This document shows positions 34,301-46,129 of a stretch of DNA of 64,000 nt, one piece after another (positions within the stretch are counted from its first letter, which is position 1; each line of letters opens with the position of its first letter). This stretch comes from Typha latifolia. Its lineage: Eukaryota > Streptophyta > Magnoliopsida > Poales > Typhaceae. The notes below the pieces were generated by a model that was given only the letters and a program-made list of their open reading frames with translations, had not been told where the DNA came from and ran no database searches. The stretch covers positions 8,896,501 to 8,960,500 of the forward strand of contig CM034112.1 in NCBI GenBank assembly GCA_019914945.1. The letters run 5' to 3'. Both the position numbers and the translations under genes were made by a program.

Positions 34301-37300
34301 GATATAGAGGCATTAGTATGATATGAAAAGTAAAAACTATTGCACGAAAGGAAAGAATGATAAAATGCAGTTCAAAACCAGCTAGATGATATTTTAGACA
34401 TTAATACTTAATACTGTAACTTTTCAGTAAATAGTTAGTAAATAACAGTTCATCAACAATAAAAGTAGGATATCTTAATAAGTGCTTCCATGATGCCATG
34501 CATCTGAAATCCAAAAGGAGAAAACCAATTTATACATGTTTTGTAGAAGTTTCTCCATGCCCTTTTTGTTCTCCAGCAGCAGCAGCTGGTTTCCTCCTCA
34601 CAGTAATTTTCGAAGGCACAGGAAAATGTTCTACATCATCTCCAGATCTGCCCTCTTTTGCCTTCTTCTTTTGCAACGCAAGCTTTGTGGGGAGAGGCTG
34701 CACAAAGAGAGGTCATTTGCATTGCAACCAACGGAGCACCTAAGCTTAGTATGAGAACATCCAGATTTTTACCAAATATTTTGCAGCTTTGTCCTCAAAT
34801 GTGACAAGGTATGTTGTTGGGTCATCAGCATCATCACCCCTCACCTGCAACACAAGAAAAGGATTCTCCTTTATGTACGTAGCCTTTGATGTGAAGTGTG
34901 ATACCACAAACACATAGATTAAAGGAGCAAAGCATCATGAAGTATTATGACACTTACATCCCAGTGATACTCTCTCAGCCAAGAGTATGATTTCTCCTCA
35001 TTTTCATCATAGATGTCTTTGGTTAGCTGTCAGCATAAATAGAGTGAATGCTATCAGAAGGACTGTATAGTTCAACTTGATCATACAGTTAAAAAGATGA
35101 TGGCAGCAATGCAAATTCTATCAATATTGAATCCACATTTGATAGACAAAGGGCAAGCATATTCCATCTCAATTATCCAGATTTGCATGCAAGTAATTGT
35201 AAAATTTAAATTTAATACCTCTTCAGGTTCTGGAACCATGTATGCCAGAAACTTCTCTGGTTTTGCAGGATCTGAACCATTTGCTACAAAACTCTTCATT
35301 ACAGCCTGTCATAGAAATAAAAAAGAATATAAAAGAGTCTAAGCAAAAATGGGAAGCATAAATAATAACTAGACAAAGATGAAAAAACGCGAAGCTATGT
35401 GAGATAACCAATTGATCGCTAACATGTTAGGTAATGCACCAACAAAGCATATCATGCCTTAATACATTCCTCACATGTGATATACTGCACATGGACAAAT
35501 GATAAATATGAGGATGTGCGGCTCTTCCCGCACCAAAATAAATAGTATAAAATAAGTATAAATGGGGCTAGACAAGGTATGAATTCAAAACCTTTAAAAA
35601 ATTGACTATAATACCATATTAGATAACCATAAGACCCAAAAGCTTAAGTTGATCAGTACACAACTCTAAGCACAAAATATATCCCAATAAGCCAAACTAA
35701 ACTACATTCTTGTGACAGAGTCCAGAATGCCTAAAGAATATCCGTTCAATTTAAATGTAAATGCATAAACAAAATGCTGCAGAGAAATGAATATACATCC
35801 ATTTTCAAAAGAGGGATGTAGCCCACCTGTGATTCATGCTCATCACGAACAGATCTCTCAAGTTTGTTGTATTTCTCTGAATCAGCAGTAGGATCTCCAT
35901 CAAAGTTTACCATAACAAACCGATCATCATACCTGGTACAGTGATTACAATTCAGCAAGCTGCAAAGGTGACACTACCAGTGGCCATCTCATGCTTGATT
36001 AAATTGTCTAATCAGCTTATTCTTCTAGCATGACATCTTTCAACAATTTTATCTTCATGAATTAGAAACGCATAAAAATTGGAAAATGAGAAGCATTTCT
36101 CAAGTTCTTTGCTGTTAAAAATTTCAACATGTCTGTGAAAAGCACAATAATATTGTTTCGCTGAAATATAGATTGCACCAACAATGTTAACTTGTTTACA
36201 TCTTTATACATATAAACTGATCTGGTATCACCATGCTACTTGTGGAACCAGACCAGTTATATCCTCATTCAACTTAGATGTCGTACTCATTTCCATGTCA
36301 CTGTTCAAGAAATCTAAACTTGTTATAGTAATTGCAAGAACAGCCAATGTTTCTTGTTGTGGTAAACACAAGTATTTTATCCTCAGATAATAATCTTGCT
36401 GCACATACAAGTGCACACTCATTAAATGAGTATTGGTAATCAATTACATGTTATATCTCTAGAGAGAGACATACCTTTCAAAGTCAGGTAGCAAAGGCAG
36501 AACCCATTCAGCCTCCATAGCAGGTTTCGTTTGATGCACGGGAGGCAATTTGGCCGCTTTAAAAGATTCCTCAATGGCCTGAATTTTCTTCTCCCTAAAA
36601 TATGTATACAGTTGAGAAAAATAGAAAAACACGTGATAATTTTCTCTTGAAATGATGTGGCAAGAATATATTGTTCTATTAATGTTTATGGTTCTCCAAA
36701 ATAAATAAAAGAAGGCAAACATTTTCTTGATTTGAAGAACTCATGGAATGTTGTATGGGCCTACCTATTGTTGAGATTCTCCAAGAAAGCATTACGCCCC
36801 TCCTTTGTTTCCCGCATTTCTTTTGCTTGTTTTTCAGTTATGGACTGTGACAGAATTCAACTTGGTTAGCTAAATAACTAATGTTTGTGCCATTAGAACC
36901 AAATGTGATGGTGAGTTACTTATGTGTACCAGTTTGGCTGCATCCATGCTAAGTGGAGATATGTATTGAGTCTTGACCAGCCATGAAACACCTTTATCAG
37001 TAGGTCGTTCCTTTCTTCTTATACCTTCCTGCTTTATAGGGGTTACTTCCTCGTCATCACGCAATAATTCTTCATCTTCTGGAGCAAGAGGAGGCAAGAC
37101 GGCAGGAGGACTAGAGAAGTATACAGTATGAGTGTCAAAGGGACTAGAAACCTTGCAAAAGGAATAGAAGAAATCAATAACTACATATCTTACTTGTATA
37201 CACTAATATCAAGAAGGTCAAGAGGTATCCCAAGATCTGGCTCTGGAATAAGTTTGGGCTTGTGCAATTTCTCCAATGACGTTATTGTATATTTTGTATA

Positions 37301-40300
37301 TCTGCAAAGAAGCCAAGAAATTTCTTACCTATAAAATTGGTGCATAATTGACAAACAGTATATCAAACATGATCAATTGATTTAATATTGTATTTTGCAG
37401 AATACATAAACCACATTATCTACTTTAAAGATAACTTAATCATCTAGAACACAGACATCATCATCTGCTCTGCCAGAAACTAGTAATTTAGTTTTCCAAG
37501 TGAGAGGAAAAAAATGACAACAAGCATTATAGTTATTAGAAATAGATCAAGGAAAACACGCAGTCAAAAACTAACCTTGAAGAAACATTAAATAAGCCAT
37601 CATTATTGTAAGAATATCACATATCTTTCTACATAAAAGCCCAAGCAAGCATCTTTTATGGAAAACAAGGGATCTTCTTAGTATTTGTGTCTACTGGAAG
37701 GTTTTGTTATTTTTTTCTACATAAAACCAACAGATGTACTACCAATGCCACAGGTGATGCCATTCACATTTCGGCAAGTCAAACAACCATTGCTGATGGA
37801 GTCCAATACTGATGACAATAGTCAACCCTACAAAACAAATCTAAGCTGACACACCTTATTAATCCAAAATGTCCCACCTAACCACTTGGGCTGTTTCTCA
37901 GGTGGTTAGAGCCCAGGCCATGAATGATGGACTAGACATTGCTGGGACAATAAGGATTAGATCAAGGTCAAAAGGCTGGTAATGTTTATTGAAAAAAGCA
38001 GCTCAGATCTTATCTAGCTAATTTTTAAGAATGACCCATTTAAATAATCCCCAAAGTGTAAAATGACCCATAAGATTTTACATAACAAAGTTGCTAATTG
38101 GTTGGGACAAGTTTGCATCATTTCTACAAGACTTAATATTGGAGGTTGACCTAATGTCAATAAAAAATAAAAAGTTTAAAAAAAACCAATCAAATTGAAA
38201 AAATACTAACAAAGAAAGCCATAACACAGATAAATGTAGCATGCTCTTATGACATTTGCCAAACCATGAAATTTCATATGCCATGTTAGTTCTGAGAGAA
38301 GCTCTAAGGAGTGTTCATCAAGAATGCTAACCTTTAAAGGAATATGAATCAAATAGAACATGCTAACAGCAGAACAGTGAGAAATTCTAATGATGTAATA
38401 TTAACTATCACAATAAAATGTGATAAGACTGGCATAAAAACCTTGCATCATAAAACAGTGGTAGTTACTAGTTAATAACACCACCTTGAAAGTGATGTTT
38501 GCTAATGACACTATAATCTACTTTAGCCTGTGGAAAATAGCATATCCCACTGTATAATTCCTTGTTATTGAAGAATAAGGAGAGGTGAAGAAACAAAAAG
38601 CAGCTAAGTAGCTCACAAGAAGAAACAACAATCTACAACATCACTGGCTAATCAGACTGATCAAGAGAAATAGCTATAGTGGAAGGTAGACAGAATGAAC
38701 TACAAAGTAGAGGAGACAACCATATGCTTTACTAAACCTACAAACATGAACAGGCGTGGGAACAGGATGCAAGCACATGTTCGTAGGCGAATAACAAAGG
38801 ATGGTATGAAAAGAAAGGAATTCTCAAAGGTCAAGATGATAGAGATAGAATAGGAATTGAAAAGCTATTTGCTAGAAAAGAAAAAAGCCATCACTTCCAA
38901 CAGTAGTTTAGCTTGCATAGAATCACTTCAATCTAATGATAAGTTAAGTGAAGGTAGACGTACCAATTAATCAGTCCACAGATAGTTTTATCAACTAATA
39001 AGAGGACTATATATTCCAGCATGAGTGCAACATATATCCAAATGCTCAATAGATAAAAATATGAAAAAATTACATTAGAAAAGAACTTAACTATTAAAAG
39101 AACATATGGTACATGTGGACTGGTGATGTGATACTAACTGGTACAATAAAACACAGAAGTATAATAGAAGCACAATAAAGACAATAAAGAGAAACAGAGC
39201 AAGTAGCCAAACATACCGGTCTTTATCAGTGTTAAGTGGAAGTAATTTTGGTTGTGCTGTTGGATCTGGTAATTCATTCCTAAACCTGAATCAAGGCAAT
39301 TGGAAGTGAAGATTATAAGTATGTACTCTTCACACAACAAGGTACAGCGAAGGCATATTTGGCAACAAATGGTTTACCAAGATGTAGTAAGATTATATGG
39401 ATACAAATTACTCTAAAGAAGCACGAACAACATTATTTCGAAATACAAAATCATCAGGGGTGATCTCACAAAGCATCAACTCTAAATAGCAATTCCTGCA
39501 TTCTCTCATGATATCAAATGCATTCTCAAATAAAATAAATAAGTAAATAAAAAGGTGGCAACAGATTACTTACATTGTCAAACAAACTACCCAAGAAAAG
39601 GTTCCCAGTAAGCACTCACGCAAGCACAAAATCCCGTCAGAGGATTCAAACTTCACATGAAATGCATGATAAGTACTTCTAATAGTTTTCATACGCCTTA
39701 AAAGTTTATGGATTTAGAATTCTCCACTATGTGAAAATGACCTGAATTCATAATCAAACTCACTTCATTTTGCACAGGAATGTGGTTGGTTTCTTAAGCC
39801 GATTCTCGATCCTCTCCCCACCCAGGAACGGCCCCGTGCGACGTGCATGGAGTGAACCTGCCATTGACCCATAATGTGGCTTTGCGCCACCTCCGCTCGA
39901 AGAGGCCAGCATCTGCGTCTTATGCAGCACAGCACCCTGTGACTGCTTCAGCATGTGCTGTCTCCTCTCCTCCTGCTTCTGCTTCTCATATTCTCTTTTC
40001 TTCCTTATCCTCCTCTCCTCTTCTGTTTCTGCCCTCCTGGGTGGCCCATTCGGCCCCGCAGCTTTTCCCCCTTGCGGTGCAGGTGCGAAAGGTGGCCCCT
40101 TTAGCTGCTTGGGTGGGAGGACGGGCTTCTGATTGCGCCCAGGAGGAGCGGATTCCTTCAAATTGGTATGGGGCGGGGGGTGGGACTGGATCTGGTGGGC
40201 GGAGGGCACGGGAGGAGGGGGAGGAGGAGGGGAGGAAGGCGGAGGAGGGGGAGGAGGGGAAGAAGGCGGGGGCTGGACAGGAGGGTTATTATACTGAGAA

Positions 40301-40698
40301 GGGAATTGCGAAGAAGGAGGGTAGTACATCTGCGGCGGGGGAGGAGGAGGGTAGGAGGACGAAGGGGGCGGAATCGGAGGAGGCGGGGGAAGGGAAGAAC
40401 CGCCATACCCGCCGTACTGCTGCTGCTGCGGCGGCGGCGGCGGCATCATCGGCGGCGGGATCCGACCGTAGTTAGCCGGTGGCGGCGGCGGGGGCGGCGC
40501 GCCGCCCCCGCCTCCCCGGTAAGGTAATGGATTCATCAGATGCTGCTGCTGCTGCTGCTGCAGCGGAGGCGGAGGCGGAGGCGGAGGCATCGAGGGGGGA
40601 GGAGGGAGAGGGTTCTGGGCTGGCGGAGGAGGAGGAGGGAAGGATGACTGCGGCGGCGGAGGAGGAGGAGGAGGAAATGGCCCCCGGAACGAGGCCAT
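31351..40698 (-). CDS. PAF1: RNA polymerase II-associated factor 1 homologue (ELF7/VIP2 type), 12 exons
   Basis: PAF1 is the scaffold of the nuclear PAF1 complex, which travels with RNA polymerase II and supports H2B ubiquitination and H3K4/K36 methylation. In Arabidopsis its loss (ELF7) causes early flowering. Exons (minus): 40698-39764, 39285-39217, 37301-37194, 37110-36930, 36844-36765, 36594-36475, 35932-35827, 35305-35219, 35026-34958, 34844-34773, 34697-34536, 31479-31351. All introns are GT-AG by eye and the total is 2118 nt (705 residues). Residues 1-195 are Pro-rich, 225-255 are charged EEERRIRKKREYEKQKQEER, and the PAF1 domain starts at about 298 (ENRLKKPTTFLC). Later come RKERPTDKGVSWLVKTQYIS, KFLAYMVPEPEE and an acidic DDIDQFSEDEEMSD end. 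ATG 40698 is chosen because the upstream in-frame codon is TTG. The exon 11 donor (GTATAA) is the least certain junction. Confidence 0.95.
33857..33959. repeat. 33-bp direct duplication in PAF1 intron 11
   Basis: GTCCAAAATATTTAGAACAA, then TACAAGTTAACAT, at 33857-33889 recurs at 33927-33959 with one change (AGTCAACAT), a 70-bp period. It is a simple local duplication within the 3-kb last intron. Confidence 0.85.
35555..35690. repeat. Dispersed repeat-like segment in PAF1 intron 7
   Basis: GAATTCAAAACC, then ATAATACCATATTAGATAAC and CCCAAAAGCTTAAGTTGATC form a segment of a type common in plant intergenic DNA. It is loosely similar to 13395-13445. No ends or target duplication can be placed. 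Confidence 0.35.
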
Positions 40699-40800
40699 CG
40701 GCAAAACCCTAGATCGGAACCAACTTTAGGAAGACGAGAGTTCTAGGGTTTCGACCGGATGCCGAAGAACGGGGTTGGATTCTCGCTGTTGAGGTATCGA

Positions 40801-40958
40801 GATATATATAGAGAGGAGTCGCGCGGCGTGGACGAAGAATTAGAGAGAGAGAGAGAGTGAAACGGAAAGGAGTGAGGAAGAGCGCGAGGTGTTTGACAAG
40901 CGGAAAGACAAGGAACAGAGTAACGCTTCTTTCTTTCTCTCTATATATAATAGAGAAA
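40801..40958 (-). promoter_or_regulatory. PAF1 5' region: TATA-like motifs and (GA/CT) tract
   Basis: Two TATA-like stretches read on the gene strand: TTATATATAG (40950-40941, about 245 nt upstream of the ATG) and CTATATATATC (about 105 nt upstream). Between them lies a (GA)n tract at 40842-40858, which is CT-rich in the sense strand. The farther motif is the better-spaced TATA candidate for a leader of about 200 nt. The choice is inference. Confidence 0.45.
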
Positions 40959-40959
40959 G

Positions 40960-41900
40960 AATCTGGACATCGTAATTTCTTTGATTTCCTCTCTTACACT
41001 ATTTTTGCCTTTATGAGGTGAGGAAATATTACATCATCTCCAATGTCCTAATGCCTATCCATTCCAATATTAGAAAGATTTTCCTCATATCATCATCACT
41101 AAATCCTTCATTGGAGATTATTTTTCAATTAATTATATGCTCATTTTATGTCCTAAAATTAAGCATTATGTTTTAATCCCCAAAAAAAAAAAATGGTTAC
41201 TGTATTTCGTACAAGATTTACTAATATATACGCAATATCTCTTAAAGATATGTAAGATATCCCGGATATCTATATCTCAATAAAGTTACATAACCAATAT
41301 CTATCATTTTATTTCTTGACATACATATTCAAAGACTCAAAAAATAGTGAATCCAAAGGTATTATATGTTAATTACTTTCTAAAACAATATTAATATATA
41401 GGGTTAAGTACATTTTACCACTTTTATACTTATGTTCAAAATTATTTTACCTCCCTATGTTTTAAAAAGTCTCAAATTAGTCTCTGTATCTACGACTGAA
41501 GTGAAACAGTTAATTTTTCTATCAAAACTAATATACCAAATAACCAAAATACCCCTGCAGTGTTTACTAGGTAAAATGTGATATAACTATTAAACTTTAT
41601 AAAAATATAGGTTTAATAAAACATGTATGCATTTTTTTGAAGAGAAAGAAATGCTTATATAAGAGGAGAACGATAATTTTGTCTACAAAAAATTAAAAAT
41701 AAGATAATTTAAATAAAACAACTAATCGTCATACTTTAGTTGTAAGTATAGGATTAATTTAAGTTTTTTAAAAGTAATGAGGTAAAATAATTTTTTAACT
41801 CTAATCTAATATTCTCATATGTAGATATGAGTTGAAGTGAAAAACAAATTATTAAAAAGAAAAATAAGTACAAAAATAAGAATAATTATACCTGCTTTAG
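40960..41900. other. AT-rich DNA upstream of PAF1, no gene seen
   Basis: The stretch is AT-rich with no long frame. Segment 41200-41300 (TTCGTACAAGATTT, CTTAAAGATATGTAAGATAT, TCAATAAAGTTACATAA) resembles the lower part of the repeat units at 42.7-44.9 kb and may be a further, very diverged copy. Confidence 0.45.
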
Positions 41901-41915
41901 ACAAAGAAGCTTGGA

Positions 41916-44900
41916 ATCTAATATGATAGTGTTGGTAAACTGGGGTTGTAGTATATTATAATGGTATAGCTCCAAAGAGAAGAAAATAAACAAATAACTT
42001 ACTGCAAGCTCTAAAATGGATTAATCTAAAACTTAATTCAAGCAATAAAATGAACAAGGTACTTACTCTTCTATTCCATAATATATCTCTTATTCATATT
42101 TTATTATTTTCAATTGAAAGTTTATGCTCACACTTTCAATTAGCATTTTCTTCTTTCTAGTCTTTTCTCCCAAAGATCTATATTGAATTGTAATTGCCAA
42201 AATTTAATTAAAATATAATATGTTAATCCTATACTTATATTATGGAGGTAGTGGTTTAATTGTAATTGATAAGTATGTAATTTTCTTCAGTTAATAAGTT
42301 TTTAAAACAATATTAACATGAAATGGCCAACTAGGATAGAAGAACTTAATTTCACTCTAATATTGTCAAATAAAGATGTTCATGAAATATCATCAATCTT
42401 TATAAATAGACAGGTTTATTATCATTACTATGCCAGACTATTGGATCAAGAAATGATGAAAGAAAAAGAGAAGTATAAATAATTCTTAAAATAATCATTC
42501 AAAAATTAAAAAAAGATGAGATAAATAAAGGATCCTCTAAAACTAAATGATTAAAAATAAATCAAACTTCAAATTGAGTTGAAATGAGAAAGAGGAATAG
42601 TTAGAAAAACAAATACAAAAATCAAAATTGTAATCTCATCTGACATTGTTGGTAAACTGAAGTCCTAGTAAGTTATAATAGTATAGCAACAAAGGCGAAA
42701 TATGATAGACATTGAGCGATTGTTGAAGTATAAAATTTTGCAAGGAAGAGAAAAATGAGAAGGAAAGAAATAGAGTGTTTGATTTTTACAAGACTATTAT
42801 TTTGTGACGCAATAAAACAAAACGCGTGTTTCTTGCAAAATTTCGTAAATTATGCAAGATTTTTTAAGATGTACAATTTTTCCTAGGGCATTTATATCTT
42901 AATCAAGCAATACTTAACTCACTACAAGATCTAAAATCTTGGATAAGCTAAATATCACTTCAAGCTATAAAATGAACAAGATACCCTTCTATTACATAAT
43001 CTCTCTCTTTCATATTTCATTATTTTTAATTCAAGTTACTCAACAACATCAATCATTTTCTTTCTTTCCAAATCTAACTGCATTTAAAGTGAAATAAGTA
43101 AACAAATAATACTTGACTTCAAGATCTGAAATGGATAAGCTAAAACTTATTTTAAGCTATAAGATAAATAGAGTACTCTTCTATTACATAAGCTATCTCC
43201 TTTTATTATTTTTAAATTCAAACAGTAGTTTGAGAATTAAATCCCTATTATTTGTAAATACAGCAAGCACCACTCTCTCTATCTAAAATAGTGCTTAAAT
43301 ATGGCCGACAAGCATAACTTTAAGTTATGCATATTTTTCTAGTTTATCTGAGTCGATACGATAAAGTTATCACACCCTCTTTTTTTTTGCCAAAAAAATA
43401 TATAAACTATTTATTTGCTTTTAAGGCTTATACATGAATCAAAGGAGGCAAAAGTATTTTCTCTTCTTAAGATTTATATTTAATTATAACTAAGTAAAAT
43501 ATCACATATTTAACCTCTACATACTATGAAGTTAGTGATTTTTTGTTACCGATAGTATATAGATTCGTTGTGTCAATAGAAAACAATATTCATATGAAAT
43601 GAACTCTTAGCATACAAAAACTTATCAACAATCTAATACTATCAAATAAAGTTTTCCACAACCTTCTAAACCTAAACATGTTTATTAGAAAATCAATTAT
43701 TCGACTAAGAAATGACGAAGGAAAATGAAAGAAAGATAATAACCAAAAATTCATTGAAAAATTAAAGAGTGCTCAAGTAAAGCATCATCAATAGATAAAA
43801 TGGCTGATGTCAAACTTTCAACTTGAGTTGATGTAAGAAAGAAGAATAATTAGAGAAAATAAGTACAAAATTCAGAATAGCTATACCTTTTCCTTCCAAA
43901 CATGCTTGGAACCTCATCTGACATTGTTGATAAGCTGAGATTCTAGTAACTTGTAATGGTATAGGAACAAGGCAAAGATAGGTGAGAGTAGAGAGATTGT
44001 TGAAGTATGATGAGTTTATAAGGATGGGGAAGGAGGAGGAGCAAAGGAAAGAAATGGGAATAACTAGAAACTATGAGATAGGTGGTCTATATATAGTAAA
44101 TGTGATGTTTGTTTCTATACAAGGCAATTATCTCGTAACGCACGCAAAAAAAAGTTTTTCATGTGTATTTTCTACTAGATTTCCTAAGATATGCAATATT
44201 TCTTAAGATACGAGATTCTCTAGAATATTCGTTCCTTAGTCAAGTTACATAATTTGCTAACGACAATATACACAATAAGAAAAGTATTATTGTATAGTGC
44301 AAATTTAAAGTTTACCCTATAGTTAAAATTAATTTTAACTTATCATTTATGGTTGGCATTTAACTCCTTATGGTTGGCATCATATTCCAACTATTAGATT
44401 TTTGTTCTAGAACTAATAATGCAAATATTGGGATCATTTTAGTTTATTGGCACTAATATATCATGTTCGTCCTATTATTTGACTAGTTTACTATTTAATT
44501 TTAATGATAACAAATAAATAAGGGAGTTATATTACTTTGATGATAACAATAAGCTATGTTAGGAGAGAGCATAGAGATTGTTGAAGTATAAGGAGTTTAT
44601 AAGAATAGGGAAGGGAAAGAAGAAGAAGGGAAAAAATGAGAATAATTAGAAATTACGAGATAGGTGGTCTACTTGTAGCAAATATGATATTTGTTTCTAT
44701 ACAAGGCAATTATCTCGTAATGCATTTTGAAAAAGTTTTTGTGTGTATTTCCTACTAGATTATCTAAGATATACAATATTTCTTAAGATATACAAGATTC
44801 TCTAGGAAATTTGTTCCTTAGTCAAATTATATAATTTGCTAACAACAACATACACAATAAGAAAAATATCATTGTATAGTGCAAATTTAAAGTTACCCTA

Positions 44901-44960
44901 CAGAGAATTGATTTTAATCTATCATCTATAGTAGGCATTTAACTCCCTATAGTCGGGACT
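41916..44960 (-). repeat. Cluster of diverged direct repeats resembling duplicated gene 5' ends
   Basis: The clearest pair is 43988-44378 and 44566-44953 (390 bp, same orientation, about 578 bp apart), sharing GATTGTTGAAGTAT, GATAGGTGGTCTA, CTATACAAGGCAATTATCTC and AAATTTAAAGTTTACCCTA-type blocks. A further copy is at about 42640-42950. The block GACATTGTTG-TAA-CTGA occurs at 42640 and 43913, with a changed form at 41918. On the minus strand the 43.9-kb unit reads TATA-like CTATATATAG (about 44090), a leader, then an ATG at about 43924 opening MSDEVPSMFGRKR and a GTATAG donor-like site. Whether this was a gene start or an element end is unknown. Confidence 0.65.
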
Positions 44961-45079
44961 ATAGCGATTTAGTATAGCCGAGCCCAAAGAGGAGGAGCCA
45001 ACCCATTATGACCCAATTTGTGAGTCTAGTTATTTTACTTATGAATTGTGGCAATTTATGAGTTTATTGTTGAAAATAA

Positions 45080-45250
45080 GGTCCTCAAGATGAGGCATTC
45101 AAACGCCCATTCTTGGTGTTCGAATGTTCTAACCTGTCAAGGAACTTTTATCTCAGGCTTGAACGTCTGAACGCCCTAGCTTGAGAGCTAGAAACGAGTT
45201 GGGTGTTCGCATGCCCAAAGAGGACGTTCAAATGCCCAACGCCAACACCA
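45080..45250. repeat. CG-containing word cluster (CAAACGCCC / GTTCGAATG type)
   Basis: Words such as CATTCAAACGCCC, TTCGAATGTTC, GAACGTCTGAACGCCC and CGTTCAAATGCCC repeat here. They resemble, in style but not in order, the GTTCGAACGC word clusters in the gypsy LTRs at 540-760, 5020-5190 and 6630-6835. Smaller traces are at 55070-55155 and 60590-60640. Confidence 0.4.
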
Positions 45251-45831
45251 TTCCATGTTAGGGTAAATTTGAATGTTTTTGAATTATTGGCTAGGTGGAA
45301 GGTAACCATTTTTGGTTTTATCGAATCCTTGGAATTGATTGAATCTTAGGCTTTGAGCAAACTTATTCCCTCATCCACTCTCCCCCTCGGTACCAATGTT
45401 GAATTCCTTCCCACGAGTGAGGAACCACCTCCACCGTTTCTCCCTCCACACTCTAGCGAGCCTCCCTCCGGTCGGTCACCCTACACTCTCTCATCATCTA
45501 CAACCCTAATCGAGACCTAACCATCCATTGCCCTCTCCATCTAGTTGACTAAGCCATCTCTCCATCAACCCTATGTTTCACAAAACTACCCCCATAACTT
45601 TTCCAAAATATCTTCATTCCTACAAATCTAGCTAAATTGAGCCTCCACCACCCTAAGTGTCACATTGCCACCACCATCACAACTTCCACAACAATCTCCT
45701 CTTTCATTTAAGCCACTCCATCTTCGATCTACCTATAAAAAGTAGATTAATCCCCTACCAATAGCTCTATCCAAGCTTATATATTCTTTCCCTCACCCCA
45801 ACTTGTACCAATTTGGGATTGGGTTATAACA

Positions 45832-46058
45832 AGTTTTCTACCATCACCTTTGGCCGTCCGCCACTCTCTGACAACCGTCATAACATTGGATATTTATCGA
45901 TCTACACCGTTTTGACCTTGCTCCACTACTATAACTTTCCATCTGAATATCTAATTATTTTTATTCTAAAGCCATTAGATCCAAGATTTTTGAGGTTACT
46001 ACCCGTCAAAATCTCAAAATCATCCTACGAACGAACTATTCTAGATTTGGTTCGTAAT
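45832..46058 (+). repeat. 3' part of an LTR of the 16.8-kb family, with degenerate PBS
   Basis: The segment follows the LTR 3' half block by block: CCATCACCTTTGGCCGTCCG, ACTCTCTGACAACCGTC, TTTTGACCTTGCTCCA, GAGGTTACTACC, then ATTTGGTTCGTAATA. It is followed at 46060-46071 by AGGTATAAGATC, which matches TGGTATCAGAGC loosely. An LTR followed by a PBS implies this was a 5' LTR. Confidence 0.7.
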
Positions 46059-46129
46059 AAGGTATAAGATCACAAAGTGAGATGTAGCAAAAGATGAAAT
46101 CATATTCTACCATATAAGAAGATATGCCA

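Noticed and set aside
40699..40704. PAF1 start two codons upstream (giving MP before MASFRG)
   Set aside because: The upstream codon is TTG, not ATG. The ATG at 40698 gives MASFRG, close to the MASYRP-type start of plant PAF1.
39843..40712. Plus-strand open frames rich in Gly, Arg and Glu opposite PAF1 exon 1
   Set aside because: They mirror the poly-Pro coding sequence of PAF1 exon 1; no independent domain or splice signal supports them.
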